The notes under the pieces are model-generated. The model was not told where the DNA came from. It searched no databases and saw nothing but the letters and a program-made list of their open reading frames with translations. A program made the translations under genes and the position numbers. Of a stretch of 37,321 bases of DNA, positions 7,382-15,299 are shown piece by piece. Each line of letters begins with the position of its first letter. The stretch's first letter is position 1. The stretch comes from DASWUZ01 sp036401375. GTDB lineage: Bacteria > Acidobacteriota > Terriglobia > Terriglobales > Acidobacteriaceae. The stretch spans positions 1 through 37,321 of the forward strand of contig DASWVB010000032.1 in NCBI GenBank assembly GCA_036401375.1. The letters are read 5' to 3'.

Positions 7382-8024
7382 CAAGCTGAGCGTCCTCTCT
7401 GCCACAAATATTCAATCCGCTGCGAGGCGTTTCGGTCTGGCGGCGCTGCCGATCGAGGCGGCGGAGCAGCTGTCCGCATTTGCCATCCTGCTGCTGCGGT
7501 GGAACGCCCGGTTGAACCTGACTGCGCTGAGGACGCCTGAGCAGATCCTCAGCCGGCACCTGCTTGAGTCGATCTTCTGCGCTCAGAATCTTGCGGGCGA
7601 CCCTGAGACCCTGCTGGACTTCGGGTCGGGGGCCGGTCTGCCGGGCATCCCTATCGCGATCTGCCGGCCGGCGACACTGGTCACCTTGGCGGAGGCGAGC
7701 ACCAGGAAGGCATCTTTCCTGCGCGAGGCCTGCCGGACGCTTGCTCTCGGGGCGCGGGTATATGGCGGGCGGGTCGAGGAGCTGCCGCTCGAGAGCACCT
7801 TCGATGCGGTCACGATGAGGGCGGTCGATCGCATGCATGCTGCGCTGGCGGTGGCTTCCTCGCGGGTGGCTGAGGGCGGGTTGCTGGTTCTACTGTCTAC
7901 CGGGGCGGCTGCGGTTCCCGTGGCTGACGGGTTCGAGCTCGCGAGTGCGATCCCCGTCCCGGAGTCGCAGGATCGGCTGCTGCTGCAGCATCGCCGGATT
8001 TCGAGTATTCCACGTGGAACATAG
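7371..8024 (+). CDS. rsmG: 16S rRNA (guanine-527-N7)-methyltransferase
   Basis: RsmG (GidB) methylates G527 in the 530 loop of 16S rRNA using S-adenosylmethionine. The 217-residue frame shows LLRWNARLNLTA, RHLLES, the SAM-binding motif DFGSGAGLPGIPIA (83-96), EASTRKASFL and TMRAVD. The start is TTG 7371, overlapping the upstream stop; no ATG lies near. The final codons ATT-CCA-CGT-GGA-ACA-TAG are the first parS site of the array, so the protein C-terminus IPRGT is dictated by a ParB binding site. Its place just before parA/parB is the classic gidAB-parAB order near chromosomal origins. Confidence 0.92.
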   Translation: MPSDKLSVLSATNIQSAARRFGLAALPIEAAEQLSAFAILLLRWNARLNLTALRTPEQILSRHLLESIFCAQNLAGDPETLLDFGSGAGLPGIPIAICRPATLVTLAEASTRKASFLREACRTLALGARVYGGRVEELPLESTFDAVTMRAVDRMHAALAVASSRVAEGGLLVLLSTGAAAVPVADGFELASAIPVPESQDRLLLQHRRISSIPRGT

Positions 8025-8287
8025 AGGCGGAGGGTCGTATCGGAGTGTTCCACGTGGAACATAAGGACAGAGAGTCGTGTCGGACTGTTCCACGTGGAAC
8101 ATAGCAGACGGAACGCACGAGGCGGAGCTTAGTACTCGAGTGTTCCACGTGGAACACTCGAGGTGGAGAGCGGAGTGGTGCTCAAAGTGTTCCACGTGGA
8201 ACATCGAGATCAGCGGGACGTGCCGAAGTGTTCCACGTGGAACATTTGAGGTAGAGCGGAATCGGCGCTAGTGTTCCACGTGGAACA
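8006..8287. promoter_or_regulatory. parS: parS array: seven ParB-binding palindromes
   Basis: Seven copies of the 16-bp palindrome TGTTCCACGTGGAACA at 8006-8021 (one base different at its left end), 8046-8061, 8086-8101, 8141-8156, 8188-8203, 8229-8244 and 8272-8287. Centre spacings are 40, 40, 55, 47, 41 and 43 bp. The sequence is a close variant of the bacterial parS consensus TGTTTCACGTGAAACA, with CC/GG in place of TC/GA. ParB encoded just downstream is the expected ligand. The site nearest rsmG lies inside its coding end and contains its stop codon. DNA between sites is unrelated. Confidence 0.95.
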
Positions 8288-8553
8288 TTGATCGCACGGT
8301 TGAGAGACGCGGGGTACGGAACGCGATTTTTCCACCGCTGCCATTCGCCGCAAATTCTTTTCGGGAATGCAAGGCCCGTGTCCAAGTCCAATCGCCCGCA
8401 CGCCTTAGCCCACGCGCGGGATTGGCGACGGGAAGTTCTCCACAGCTCCGGACCACTTCTTCACAGCGAGCCCGATTGCCTACCCCGGCCCCAACCCCTA
8501 TCCTTACCTCAACCCATGAACCCTGACCTGCCCCAGAGAAGCCGGCCCGCCCG
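8288..8553. other. parA leader with weak DnaA-box-like sites
   Basis: Gene-free 266 bp between the last parS and parA. Three sequences resemble the DnaA box TTATNCACA with one or more mismatches: 8328-8336 (TTTTCCACC), 8436-8444 (TTCTCCACA) and 8457-8465 (TTCTTCACA). There is no AT-rich unwinding stretch, so this is not convincing as an origin. It must hold the parAB promoter, but I cannot place it with confidence. Confidence 0.25.
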
Positions 8554-9405
8554 ATGAGCAAGGTTCTGGCAGTTGTCAACCAGAAGGGCGGCGTGGGCAA
8601 GACCACCACGGCGATAAACCTGTCCGCCGCCCTGGCGCTCGAGGGGCTGCGCGTCCTGCTGCTCGATTGCGACCCCCAGGCAAACACCACCGGCGGACTC
8701 GGCTTCCCACGCGACGAGGAGCGAACCTCCATCTACGACGTCCTCACGGCAGAGGCCTCCGTCGCCGAGGCTACCCTTCCTACCGATATAGAGACCCTCA
8801 AGCTCGTCCCATCCAGCAAAAACCTCATCGGCGCCAATGTTGAGCTGATCCAGACCGACCGCCGCGCCTTCCGTCTCCGTGACGCGCTCGCGCCCGTGCG
8901 GGAGAGCTACGAGTTCCTGATCCTCGATTGCCCTCCTGCCCTGGACCTGCTTACCTTGAATGCCCTGGTCGCCGCGGACCGGCTGCTGGTTCCCATGCAG
9001 GCCGAATACTTCGCGCTGGAGGGGGTGAGCGAGCTGGTAAGCACGCTGGAGCGCGTCCGCGAGGCCTACAATCCCGACTTGAATATTGAGGGCGTTCTGC
9101 TGACCATGTACGACGATCGCACCAACCTGACCCAGCAGGTCACGCAGAATCTGCGCGAGTTCTTCAAGGAAAAGCTCTTCAGGACGGTGATTCCGCGCAA
9201 TGTACGCCTGGCCGAGGCCCCGAGCTACGGAAAGCCGGTCGCCCTCTATGACGCTCGATCGAAGGGCGCAGAGAGTTACAGGGACCTTGCCCTCGAGCTG
9301 CTGGAGCGAAACGGGTTGGAGAGTCCCAGGGCAGTGGAGCGGCGGCTTGCGGTCCCCGACGCGGCCCGCAAGGAGAGGGCTGTTCGCTTCTGGCCCTACA
9401 GCTGA
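8554..9405 (+). CDS. parA: Chromosome partitioning ATPase ParA (Soj)
   Basis: 283 residues. It has the deviant Walker A box KGGVGKTT (11-18), LLLDCDPQANTT as the A' region, and LILDCPPALDLLT as Walker B. There is no N-terminal helix-turn-helix, so it is of the small chromosomal Soj type and not a plasmid P1-ParA. It binds DNA as an ATP dimer and moves ParB-parS complexes during segregation. ParB follows in the same direction, and the parS array lies directly upstream. About 25 residues after the family core (ERNGLESPRAVERRL to the end) are not conserved in the family as I know it. Confidence 0.95.
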   Translation: MSKVLAVVNQKGGVGKTTTAINLSAALALEGLRVLLLDCDPQANTTGGLGFPRDEERTSIYDVLTAEASVAEATLPTDIETLKLVPSSKNLIGANVELIQTDRRAFRLRDALAPVRESYEFLILDCPPALDLLTLNALVAADRLLVPMQAEYFALEGVSELVSTLERVREAYNPDLNIEGVLLTMYDDRTNLTQQVTQNLREFFKEKLFRTVIPRNVRLAEAPSYGKPVALYDARSKGAESYRDLALELLERNGLESPRAVERRLAVPDAARKERAVRFWPYS

Positions 9406-9453
9406 GGGCTGGTGGAGCCAAGTAGAAAGCAAGTAGACGATAGAAAGGTCGAG

Positions 9454-10425
9454 ATGGAAACAGCGATAGAAGCGGCGGAGAAGAAGCCGGAACATAGTAA
9501 ACGGCGCGCCCTGGGACGGGGTCTGGAGTCGCTGCTGCCCTCCCGGCTGCCGTCGGGCGCTGGGGTCGTGGGGCCAGTGGCAGCCGCAGCCGCGACCGAC
9601 GAGGAGGCGCACGCTGCTGCTGCGCCCGACACGGGCCGGCCTCGCGAGATCCCGCTCGACCAGATCGAGCGCAACCCGTTCCAGACCCGCACCCGCTTTG
9701 ACGACGACAAAATTGCCGAGCTCGCCGCTTCCATTACCGCGACCGGCGTCGTGCAGCCTGTCCTGCTGCGGCCCCTGCCAGGCGGGCGCTTTCAGCTGAT
9801 CGCCGGCGAGCGGCGCTGGCTGGCTTCGAAGAAGGCGGGTAAGGCGACCATCCCTGCGATCCTGCGCCAGGTGTCGGACGAGCAGGCGATGGAGATGACC
9901 ATCGTCGAAAACCTGCAGAGAACCGACCTGAACTCGATGGAACAGGCGCGCGCCTACGAGCGCCTCAGCCGCGACTTCAAGATGACGCAGGAGCAGATGG
10001 CGACGCGCACCGGCAAGGACCGGGCGTCGGTAGCGAACTTTCTGAGGCTGCTGCGGCTGCCTCCCGAGGTGCAGGGCCGCGTCGAGGCCGGGGAGCTCAG
10101 CTTCGGACACGCGCGAGCCCTGCTCTCGCTCGACTCCCCCGAGTCGATGCTCAAAGCGGCGCAGAAGATCGCGGCACTCGCAATGTCAGTGCGGCAGGCG
10201 GAGACGTACATCCAGGGGATGATCAACCCTGATCACCACCATAGCGAACAAAAGGCGAATATGCAAGTGCTTGATCCCAATGTTCGCGAGGCGCAGGACC
10301 GCCTGCAGCGCGCCCTGGGCCTGAAAGTGCGCATCGAGGACAAGAACGGCCGCGGACGCGTGGTGATCGAGTATGGGGGCCTGGAGGACTTCGATTCGCT
10401 GCTCGACGCGATCGCCGGGGAGTGA
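9454..10425 (+). CDS. parB: Chromosome partitioning protein ParB (Spo0J)
   Basis: 323 residues from ATG 9454, which has an AAAGG site 5 nt upstream; GTG 9412 would add 14 residues and is less well placed. The N-terminal RRALGRGLESLLPSR is the ParA-interacting motif. IPLDQIERNPFQTRTRF and GERRWLASKKAG belong to the CTP-binding ParB/Srx domain. The helix-turn-helix (MTQEQMATRTGKDRASVANFLRLL region) reads parS, and the C-terminal ~60 residues dimerise. It is expected to load on the seven upstream parS sites and spread as a CTP clamp. It starts 48 nt after the parA stop. Confidence 0.94.
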   Translation: METAIEAAEKKPEHSKRRALGRGLESLLPSRLPSGAGVVGPVAAAAATDEEAHAAAAPDTGRPREIPLDQIERNPFQTRTRFDDDKIAELAASITATGVVQPVLLRPLPGGRFQLIAGERRWLASKKAGKATIPAILRQVSDEQAMEMTIVENLQRTDLNSMEQARAYERLSRDFKMTQEQMATRTGKDRASVANFLRLLRLPPEVQGRVEAGELSFGHARALLSLDSPESMLKAAQKIAALAMSVRQAETYIQGMINPDHHHSEQKANMQVLDPNVREAQDRLQRALGLKVRIEDKNGRGRVVIEYGGLEDFDSLLDAIAGE

Positions 10426-10431
10426 GGCGGC

Positions 10432-11334
10432 TTGGCTGACGACCTCGGCGGTCTGATCACAGAGGCGCGGAACCCCGCCAGCGAGCGGCTGGACGAGCTT
10501 TCCACGGTGGACCTGTTGCGGGTGATCAACGACGCAGACCGGGAGGTCGCCCGGGCCGTCCAGCTCGAGCTCGCCAACATCGCGCGGGCAGTCGATGCGA
10601 TCGTCGCGCGGGTGGAGCAGGGCGGGAGGCTGTTTTACATCGGCGCGGGCACCTCGGGGCGGCTGGGGGTGCTCGATGCGTCGGAGTGTCCGCCGACCTT
10701 TAACGTGCCGCCTGAGCTGGTGCAGGGAATCATCGCCGGCGGAGAGATCGCGCTGCGGCGCTCGGTCGAGGGGGCGGAGGACGATCCCGAGCAGGGCGCG
10801 GCTGGCCTGGCGGCGCACGCGGTGGTGAGCAACGACTCCGTGGTCGGGATTGCCGCGAGCGGGCGCACTCCCTACGTGATCGGCGCGCTCGAATATGCCA
10901 ACGCCTGCGGCGCTCTGACCGTCGGCCTCAGCTGCGTGCCGGGCTCCGCGGTGGCAGAAATTGCAAGCATCGCTATCACCCCGGTCACCGGGCCGGAGGT
11001 GCTCACCGGGTCGACGCGGATGAAGGCGGGCACCGCGACCAAGCTGGTCCTCAACAGCATCAGCACGGCGGTGATGGTGCGGACCGGCTGCGTCTTCGGC
11101 AACCTGATGGTGAACGTGCAGCCGACGAACGCCAAGCTGGTCGCCCGGGCGAGGCGCATCGTCTCCGCCGCCACGGGCCTCGGTGATGCCGGGGCGGCTG
11201 AGCTGCTTCGCGAGGCCGAGGCAGTGAAGACGGCGATCGTGATGCACCAGCTCGGCGTCAGCCGGACGACGGCAGAGCAGCTCCTGGGAGAGGCGCGCGG
11301 CCGATTGCGCGAGGTCTTTCTTCAGCGTCCCTAG
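10432..11334 (+). CDS. murQ: N-acetylmuramic acid 6-phosphate etherase
   Basis: Cleaves the lactyl ether of MurNAc-6-phosphate to give GlcNAc-6-phosphate in cell-wall recycling (SIS fold, cytosolic). The 300-residue product begins TEARNPASERLDELST, then shows RLFYIGAGTSGRLGVLDASECPPTF (phosphosugar pocket). IAASGRTPYVIGAL and GSTRMKAGTATKLVLN follow. The last ~50 residues carry the usual small helical bundle. The start is TTG 10432, 6 nt after the parB stop with a GAGG site inside it, so it probably shares the parAB transcript. No other recycling gene is nearby. Confidence 0.93.
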   Translation: MADDLGGLITEARNPASERLDELSTVDLLRVINDADREVARAVQLELANIARAVDAIVARVEQGGRLFYIGAGTSGRLGVLDASECPPTFNVPPELVQGIIAGGEIALRRSVEGAEDDPEQGAAGLAAHAVVSNDSVVGIAASGRTPYVIGALEYANACGALTVGLSCVPGSAVAEIASIAITPVTGPEVLTGSTRMKAGTATKLVLNSISTAVMVRTGCVFGNLMVNVQPTNAKLVARARRIVSAATGLGDAGAAELLREAEAVKTAIVMHQLGVSRTTAEQLLGEARGRLREVFLQRP

Positions 11335-11426
11335 GGCCTTGCCGCGGAGGCCCTCCTCGAGTATGCGATGGAGGCTGCTGAGGGCCGTTGAGGTCCCTGC
11401 GTGATGCGCCTGAGTAAAATCAAGGG

Positions 11427-12440
11427 ATGGATTACCCCATCACGCGGATGCGGCGGCTGCGACGGTCGGAGTCGATGCGGGCGCTGGTGCGTGAGACGCA
11501 TCTCGAGCCTGGAGCGCTGATCTATCCGCTCTTTATCTGTCCGGGCGAGGGAGTGCGCCGCGAGGTAGCGTCTATGCCCGGCGTCTTTAATTTGTCTATC
11601 GATGAGGCCTTGAAAGAGGCGGAGGCCGCGGCGGCGCTGGGTGTCGGCGGGCTGCTGCTGTTCGGATTGCCGGCGGCGAAGGACGAGCAGGGCAGCGGCG
11701 CGTGGGCTGAGGCTGGCATCGTTCAGCAGGCGCTGCGTGCGATGAAGAGCTCGCGCCCGCTCGACAGGCTGCTGATGATCGCCGATGTGTGCCTCTGCGA
11801 ATACACCTCGCACGGGCACTGTGGGGTCGTTCGCCGCGGCGCTGCAGCAGATGGAGCGGGCGCGGCAGCCGGTTACGAGATCGATAATGATGCGAGCGTG
11901 GAGCTGATTGCGAAGACGGCGGTCTCGCTTGCGAAAGCGGGCGCGGACATTGTCGCTCCCAGTGACATGATGGATGGCCGCGTGGGCGCGATCCGCAGAG
12001 GACTCGATGGCGCGGGTCTTGAGCAGACTCCGGTGCTGTCTTACGCGGCGAAGTTTGCGTCGGCATTCTATGGGCCGTTTCGCGAGGCGGCCGGCTCGGC
12101 TCCCCAGTTTGGGGATCGGCGCAGCTACCAGATGGATGGCGCGAACCTGCGCGAGGCGATGCGGGAGATCGAGCTCGACATTGCTGAGGGCGCGGACATG
12201 ATCCTGATGAAGCCGGCCATGCCTTACCTGGACGTGATCCACGCGGCGCGGGAGCGGTTCGATGTGCCGCTCGGCGCCTACCAAGTCTCAGGGGAGTATG
12301 CGATGCTGCAGGCGGCCTTTGCCCGCGGCTGGCTCGAACCGCAGCGCGCGATGATGGAGTCGCTGCTTTCCATTCGCCGTGCGGGCGCTGGATTGATCGT
12401 GACTTACTTCGCTAAAGAGGCTGCCAAGTCGCTGGGCTAG
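11427..12440 (+). CDS. hemB: Porphobilinogen synthase (delta-aminolevulinic acid dehydratase)
   Basis: Condenses two 5-aminolevulinate molecules to porphobilinogen in heme synthesis. 337 residues, the normal length. Schiff-base lysines sit in SYAAKFASAFYGPF (Lys209) and LMKPAMPYLD (Lys262). The segment DVCLCEYTSHGHCG (Cys122, Cys124, Cys132) marks the zinc-binding class. It is separated from murQ by 92 bp and probably has its own promoter there. Confidence 0.95.
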   Translation: MDYPITRMRRLRRSESMRALVRETHLEPGALIYPLFICPGEGVRREVASMPGVFNLSIDEALKEAEAAAALGVGGLLLFGLPAAKDEQGSGAWAEAGIVQQALRAMKSSRPLDRLLMIADVCLCEYTSHGHCGVVRRGAAADGAGAAAGYEIDNDASVELIAKTAVSLAKAGADIVAPSDMMDGRVGAIRRGLDGAGLEQTPVLSYAAKFASAFYGPFREAAGSAPQFGDRRSYQMDGANLREAMREIELDIAEGADMILMKPAMPYLDVIHAARERFDVPLGAYQVSGEYAMLQAAFARGWLEPQRAMMESLLSIRRAGAGLIVTYFAKEAAKSLG

Positions 12441-12475
12441 AGTCGCTCTTGCAGCAGAGATAGACTGGCTTTTTT
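12441..12475 (+). terminator. Possible terminator after hemB
   Basis: A weak imperfect stem (AGTC 12441-12444 with GACT 12463-12466, inner CTCT/AGAG) is followed by T6 at 12470-12475, directly after the hemB stop. Position and T-run fit, but the stem is short. The following 189 bp to 12664 hold nothing I recognise. Confidence 0.35.
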
Positions 12476-12664
12476 ACTTTGCGCCTTGTCAGCGCGCTAC
12501 CTCGCCCGCGAATTAGCTATACGCCCGCAGTAATTCGCTCTAATATGCTTAGCTAACATCAGGAGCAGCCTATCCAAGGTCTTGGAATTTCCAGCTATGC
12601 CTGCGCATCTGTCTCCAGGCGGCTCGTAGCTCGCTTAAGAGCTCGGAGACTTACCGTAACAGCG

Positions 12665-13054
12665 TTGAGCGTGGCGCTCTGCCTGGCCGCCTCGGGTTGT
12701 TGCGGGCCGGGCTCCTCCAGCAACTGCAACGATCAACGCATTGGCCCCAGCGGAGCAGAAGTAGCGGGCATCGTCATCGCTGCCGGCGCTGTAGTCGCCG
12801 TGGGCGTCGGACTTGGAATCGAGCATAGTCGTCACACCATTGAGGGTTGCGTCTCAGGTGAGGCGGGTAGCCTCGAGTTGACCAAAGGCGCCAAGAGAGT
12901 CTCCCTCACGGGCAATATCGGAGCTATTAAAACCGGCGACCTGATCAAGCTGCACGGCTCTGCTGTCAAAAAGGCGAAGCATAGTACGGCCGGCGATGCG
13001 TTTCTGGTGGAGAAGGTGAGCAAGGATTACGGGCCATGCAAGACGACTCCTTGA
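12665..13054 (+). CDS. Small secreted lipoprotein-like protein
   Basis: 129 residues from TTG 12665. The N-terminus SVALCLAASGCC looks like the second half of a lipoprotein signal with a lipobox (A-S-G-C). It is followed by a glycine/alanine-rich hydrophobic stretch (AEVAGIVIAAGAVVAVGVGLG) and a small C-terminal domain (GCVSGEAGSLELTK ... VSLTGNIGAIKTGDLIKLHG ... FLVEKVSKDYGPC), a layout I associate with acidobacterial secreted proteins. Upstream in the same frame the codons read RRLTVTA, an excellent signal-peptide n-region, but no ATG, GTG or TTG precedes it. The true start is therefore uncertain, or the gene has lost it. Function unknown. Confidence 0.55.
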   Translation: MSVALCLAASGCCGPGSSSNCNDQRIGPSGAEVAGIVIAAGAVVAVGVGLGIEHSRHTIEGCVSGEAGSLELTKGAKRVSLTGNIGAIKTGDLIKLHGSAVKKAKHSTAGDAFLVEKVSKDYGPCKTTP

Positions 13055-13203
13055 TTCATTGGGAATTTGCCTCTTTCGCAATCGCCAGCTAGGTTCACCA
13101 TGTCTAAGTCGCGGCGCCATCGCTGGTGGGTGACTTACAGCGGCTGCGTTGACGACTTACAATCCATCGATGACATCGTTGCGGCGCTGCTTAGGAAGAT
13201 GAC

Positions 13204-14277
13204 TTACCTGGTTGCCTGGTTTGTCTCGCCTGAGCCGATAAAGGCGCTAGAAGCCTCGTCAGGGGACGGCTTGTAGTTCGGCTCGCGGAGCACCCACACC
13301 TGCTCGCTTCGGGTGATCGGCGCTCCGGTGACCAAGACATACGACTCGCCCCCGCTTTCAAAAGATATTTTGTTAAACCGGACGTCTCCTCTCACCGCGC
13401 CTGCGACGGGGGATAGAGAGAAGTGGAAGAGACCATAGCCCGGCATGTAAAGGATGACCTCCTGATCGGCCTTCAGAACGGTCGCGCTGCCGCCCTCGAC
13501 GTCGCCTATTACTTGCTTGCCGTGGAGCAGCATGGGCAACATAATGCGCAGCTCGTTTGCACCGGGATCGAGGTCGTGATTTCCGGTACCTACGACGGCC
13601 GGCATGTGGTCCATCCACTCACCGGTGACTTCGATCTGTCCAAGGCCCGGTGCATCCAACTGCAAAGTCTCGCCTGGTTCAAACCAGTACTGCCGCTCCG
13701 GAGCACTCTCGAGAGCTGCAAGAGTGTAAGTCCCACCGCCGACTGGATCGAGCCTTGACCGAAATCCCAGCTCCACCCGATCTTTATCTTTCCCGATGAG
13801 ATTAATCTGGTAACTCAGGATCTGGTGATTTACTCCCCCGATGAACGCACACTGACCCCACTTCTTGTCCTGGGTAGAGAGTGCGCACAGGTTCGATACG
13901 CCTGGCGCGGGCGTGACCTTCAACATGACCACGTCTCCATGACCATGTGCCCGGACGGTGACCACAGCGAGGGCTGAGCCCAGAACTAGAATGATAGTCA
14001 GGAGCGTGACCAGGGCGAGCCTTGGAATGCGCATGCTCTGCCACCCTCTGTGCCACCAGCTACTTAATGCGGGTTGTGGCTTGTTCCAGGTGCGTGGCGC
14101 GACCTCTGCGACTAAGTCGGCACTGGCCATGCGCCGCAACTCCATGCCTAACTCGCTATAACTCCGGAGTCGCGCCTGGCAGCCTTCGCAGGTTCGCACA
14201 TGTTCAGCCGCGCCTGCCGGAACTACCTCGCCGTCGTAGAGGGCAGAGACAAACTGCGCTGCTTCGTTGCACGTCAT
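13204..14277 (-). CDS. Transmembrane anti-sigma factor (zinc-finger type)
   Basis: 357 residues. The N-terminal ~40 residues form an anti-sigma zinc finger with the H-x3-C-x2-C motif (HVRTCEGC, His26, Cys30, Cys33). A single membrane segment follows at about 84-108 (RLALVTLLTIILVLGSALAVV), then a ~250-residue beta-rich exported domain (ANELRIMLPMLLHG, VILYMPGYGLFHFSL). It should hold the adjacent ECF sigma factor at the membrane until an envelope signal acts. The gene starts 37 nt after the sigma stop in the same direction, the usual pairing. The large exported domain is unusual for the family and is not one I recognise; it could be the sensor. Confidence 0.85.
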   Translation of the reverse strand: MTCNEAAQFVSALYDGEVVPAGAAEHVRTCEGCQARLRSYSELGMELRRMASADLVAEVAPRTWNKPQPALSSWWHRGWQSMRIPRLALVTLLTIILVLGSALAVVTVRAHGHGDVVMLKVTPAPGVSNLCALSTQDKKWGQCAFIGGVNHQILSYQINLIGKDKDRVELGFRSRLDPVGGGTYTLAALESAPERQYWFEPGETLQLDAPGLGQIEVTGEWMDHMPAVVGTGNHDLDPGANELRIMLPMLLHGKQVIGDVEGGSATVLKADQEVILYMPGYGLFHFSLSPVAGAVRGDVRFNKISFESGGESYVLVTGAPITRSEQVWVLREPNYKPSPDEASSAFIGSGETNQATR

Positions 14278-14314
14278 GGGACCTCCCCTTCATCTCAGCC
14301 TTACCGCGGTACAG

Positions 14315-14821
14315 CTATCGCTTCTGCTGCCAGACTGCCCGCAGTGCTTCGCGCGCAGCGAACAATCTCGACCGCACGGTTCCGATTGGAATCTCGAGTA
14401 TCTGTGAGAGCTCCGCATAGGACTGCCCTTCGACTTCGCGCAGCCACAGGAGGGTGCGCTGCTGCTCGGGCAGGCGGCGGAAGGCATCGCTTACTGCGGA
14501 ATCGATCTCGGTATTGCATGGGCCAGCCGCGTCTTCGTCGAGCGACTCGGTCGAGGTCTGCGTGCGCCACCAGTCCGCGGCCCGCTTCCGGGCGATCCCA
14601 AACAGGTAGGCTCGCAGGGTTCCGCGCTGAGGATCGAACGCGTGGGGCCGCGTCCACAGCCGGATATATGTCTCATGGGCGATATCTTCGGCGGCCTCGC
14701 GGCTGCCGACGATCTGCCGCAAAAAGGCCTGCAGGCGCGGAGCTGTTTCGCGGTAGAAGACGTCGAAGGATTCCGCATCACCGCTCGGCATCTTTCCCCA
14801 GACCTCCCGGTCGCCCGCCAT
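14315..14821 (-). CDS. ECF RNA polymerase sigma factor
   Basis: 168 residues. Region 2 reads FDVFYRETAPRLQAFLRQIVGS ... AEDIAHETYIRLWTR. Region 4 reads LPEQQRTLLWLREVEGQSYAELSQILEIPIGTVRSRLFAAREALR, a sigma-70-type helix-turn-helix. There is no region 1 or 3, as in ECF (RpoE-like) factors. It is co-transcribed with the anti-sigma gene that follows. The product would direct polymerase to its own promoter set, often including its own upstream region (14822-14994), but I could not identify a matching promoter motif. Confidence 0.93.
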   Translation of the reverse strand: MAGDREVWGKMPSGDAESFDVFYRETAPRLQAFLRQIVGSREAAEDIAHETYIRLWTRPHAFDPQRGTLRAYLFGIARKRAADWWRTQTSTESLDEDAAGPCNTEIDSAVSDAFRRLPEQQRTLLWLREVEGQSYAELSQILEIPIGTVRSRLFAAREALRAVWQQKR

Positions 14822-14994
14822 AGTGTCTCTCTGCCCTCTCTTCGTTTCGGGGAGAAGATAAGTTCACCACCTTTTTTAATCCATGCGATTTATGTCCCGC
14901 CTTCGTGGGTCCTTGAGTCCCGCCTAATTGCAGCCGGCCAGAGGACCATATCTACTATGCTGTCTGTAACTCTCTCAGGGAGGAGTCGCGGCCC

Positions 14995-15264
14995 ATGTGT
15001 AGAAACATCAAGACGCTGTTCAACTTCGATCCGCCGGTCACGCCGGAGGAGGTGCAGGCTGCCTCGCTGCAGTTCGTGAGGAAGATCAGCGGATTTAACA
15101 AGCCGTCGATGGCGAACGAGGCCGCATTCCTGGCGGCGGTCGATGAGGTGGCTGCGATCTCGATGCGGCTGCTGCAGTCCCTCGAGACCAATGCGGCGCC
15201 CAAGAACCGGGAAGAAGAGGCGGCGAAGGCCAAGGCCCGGGCTGCGGAGAGATTTGCGGTCTGA
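14995..15264 (+). CDS. DUF2277 family protein
   Basis: 89 residues beginning CRNIKTLFNFDPPVT, then EEVQAASLQFVRKISGFNKPS, the near-invariant start of DUF2277. The C-terminus is a charged helix (PKNREEEAAKAKARAAERF). Members are small soluble proteins of unknown function, common in acidobacteria and actinobacteria. ATG 14995 has a GGGAGGAG ribosome site. It is divergent from the sigma gene, with about 170 bp between them that must contain both promoters. Confidence 0.9.
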   Translation: MCRNIKTLFNFDPPVTPEEVQAASLQFVRKISGFNKPSMANEAAFLAAVDEVAAISMRLLQSLETNAAPKNREEEAAKAKARAAERFAV

Positions 15265-15299
15265 TTTCTGCTCAGCGATATCCGTTTACCGGGGGCCAC

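Noticed and set aside
8006..8287. CRISPR-like array of regularly spaced repeats
   Set aside because: The repeat is a short 16-bp perfect palindrome with the known parS sequence, the spacers vary from 24 to 39 bp, and parA/parB follow; there are no cas genes.
7890..8290. Several short open frames on both strands across the parS array (FHVEH, CSTWNT, VPRGT repeats)
   Set aside because: The recurring peptides are only the six-frame translation of the parS palindrome.
8509..10110. 533-codon minus-strand frame opposite parA and parB
   Set aside because: It is a mirror of GC-rich coding DNA; the plus-strand frames match ParA and ParB along their whole length.
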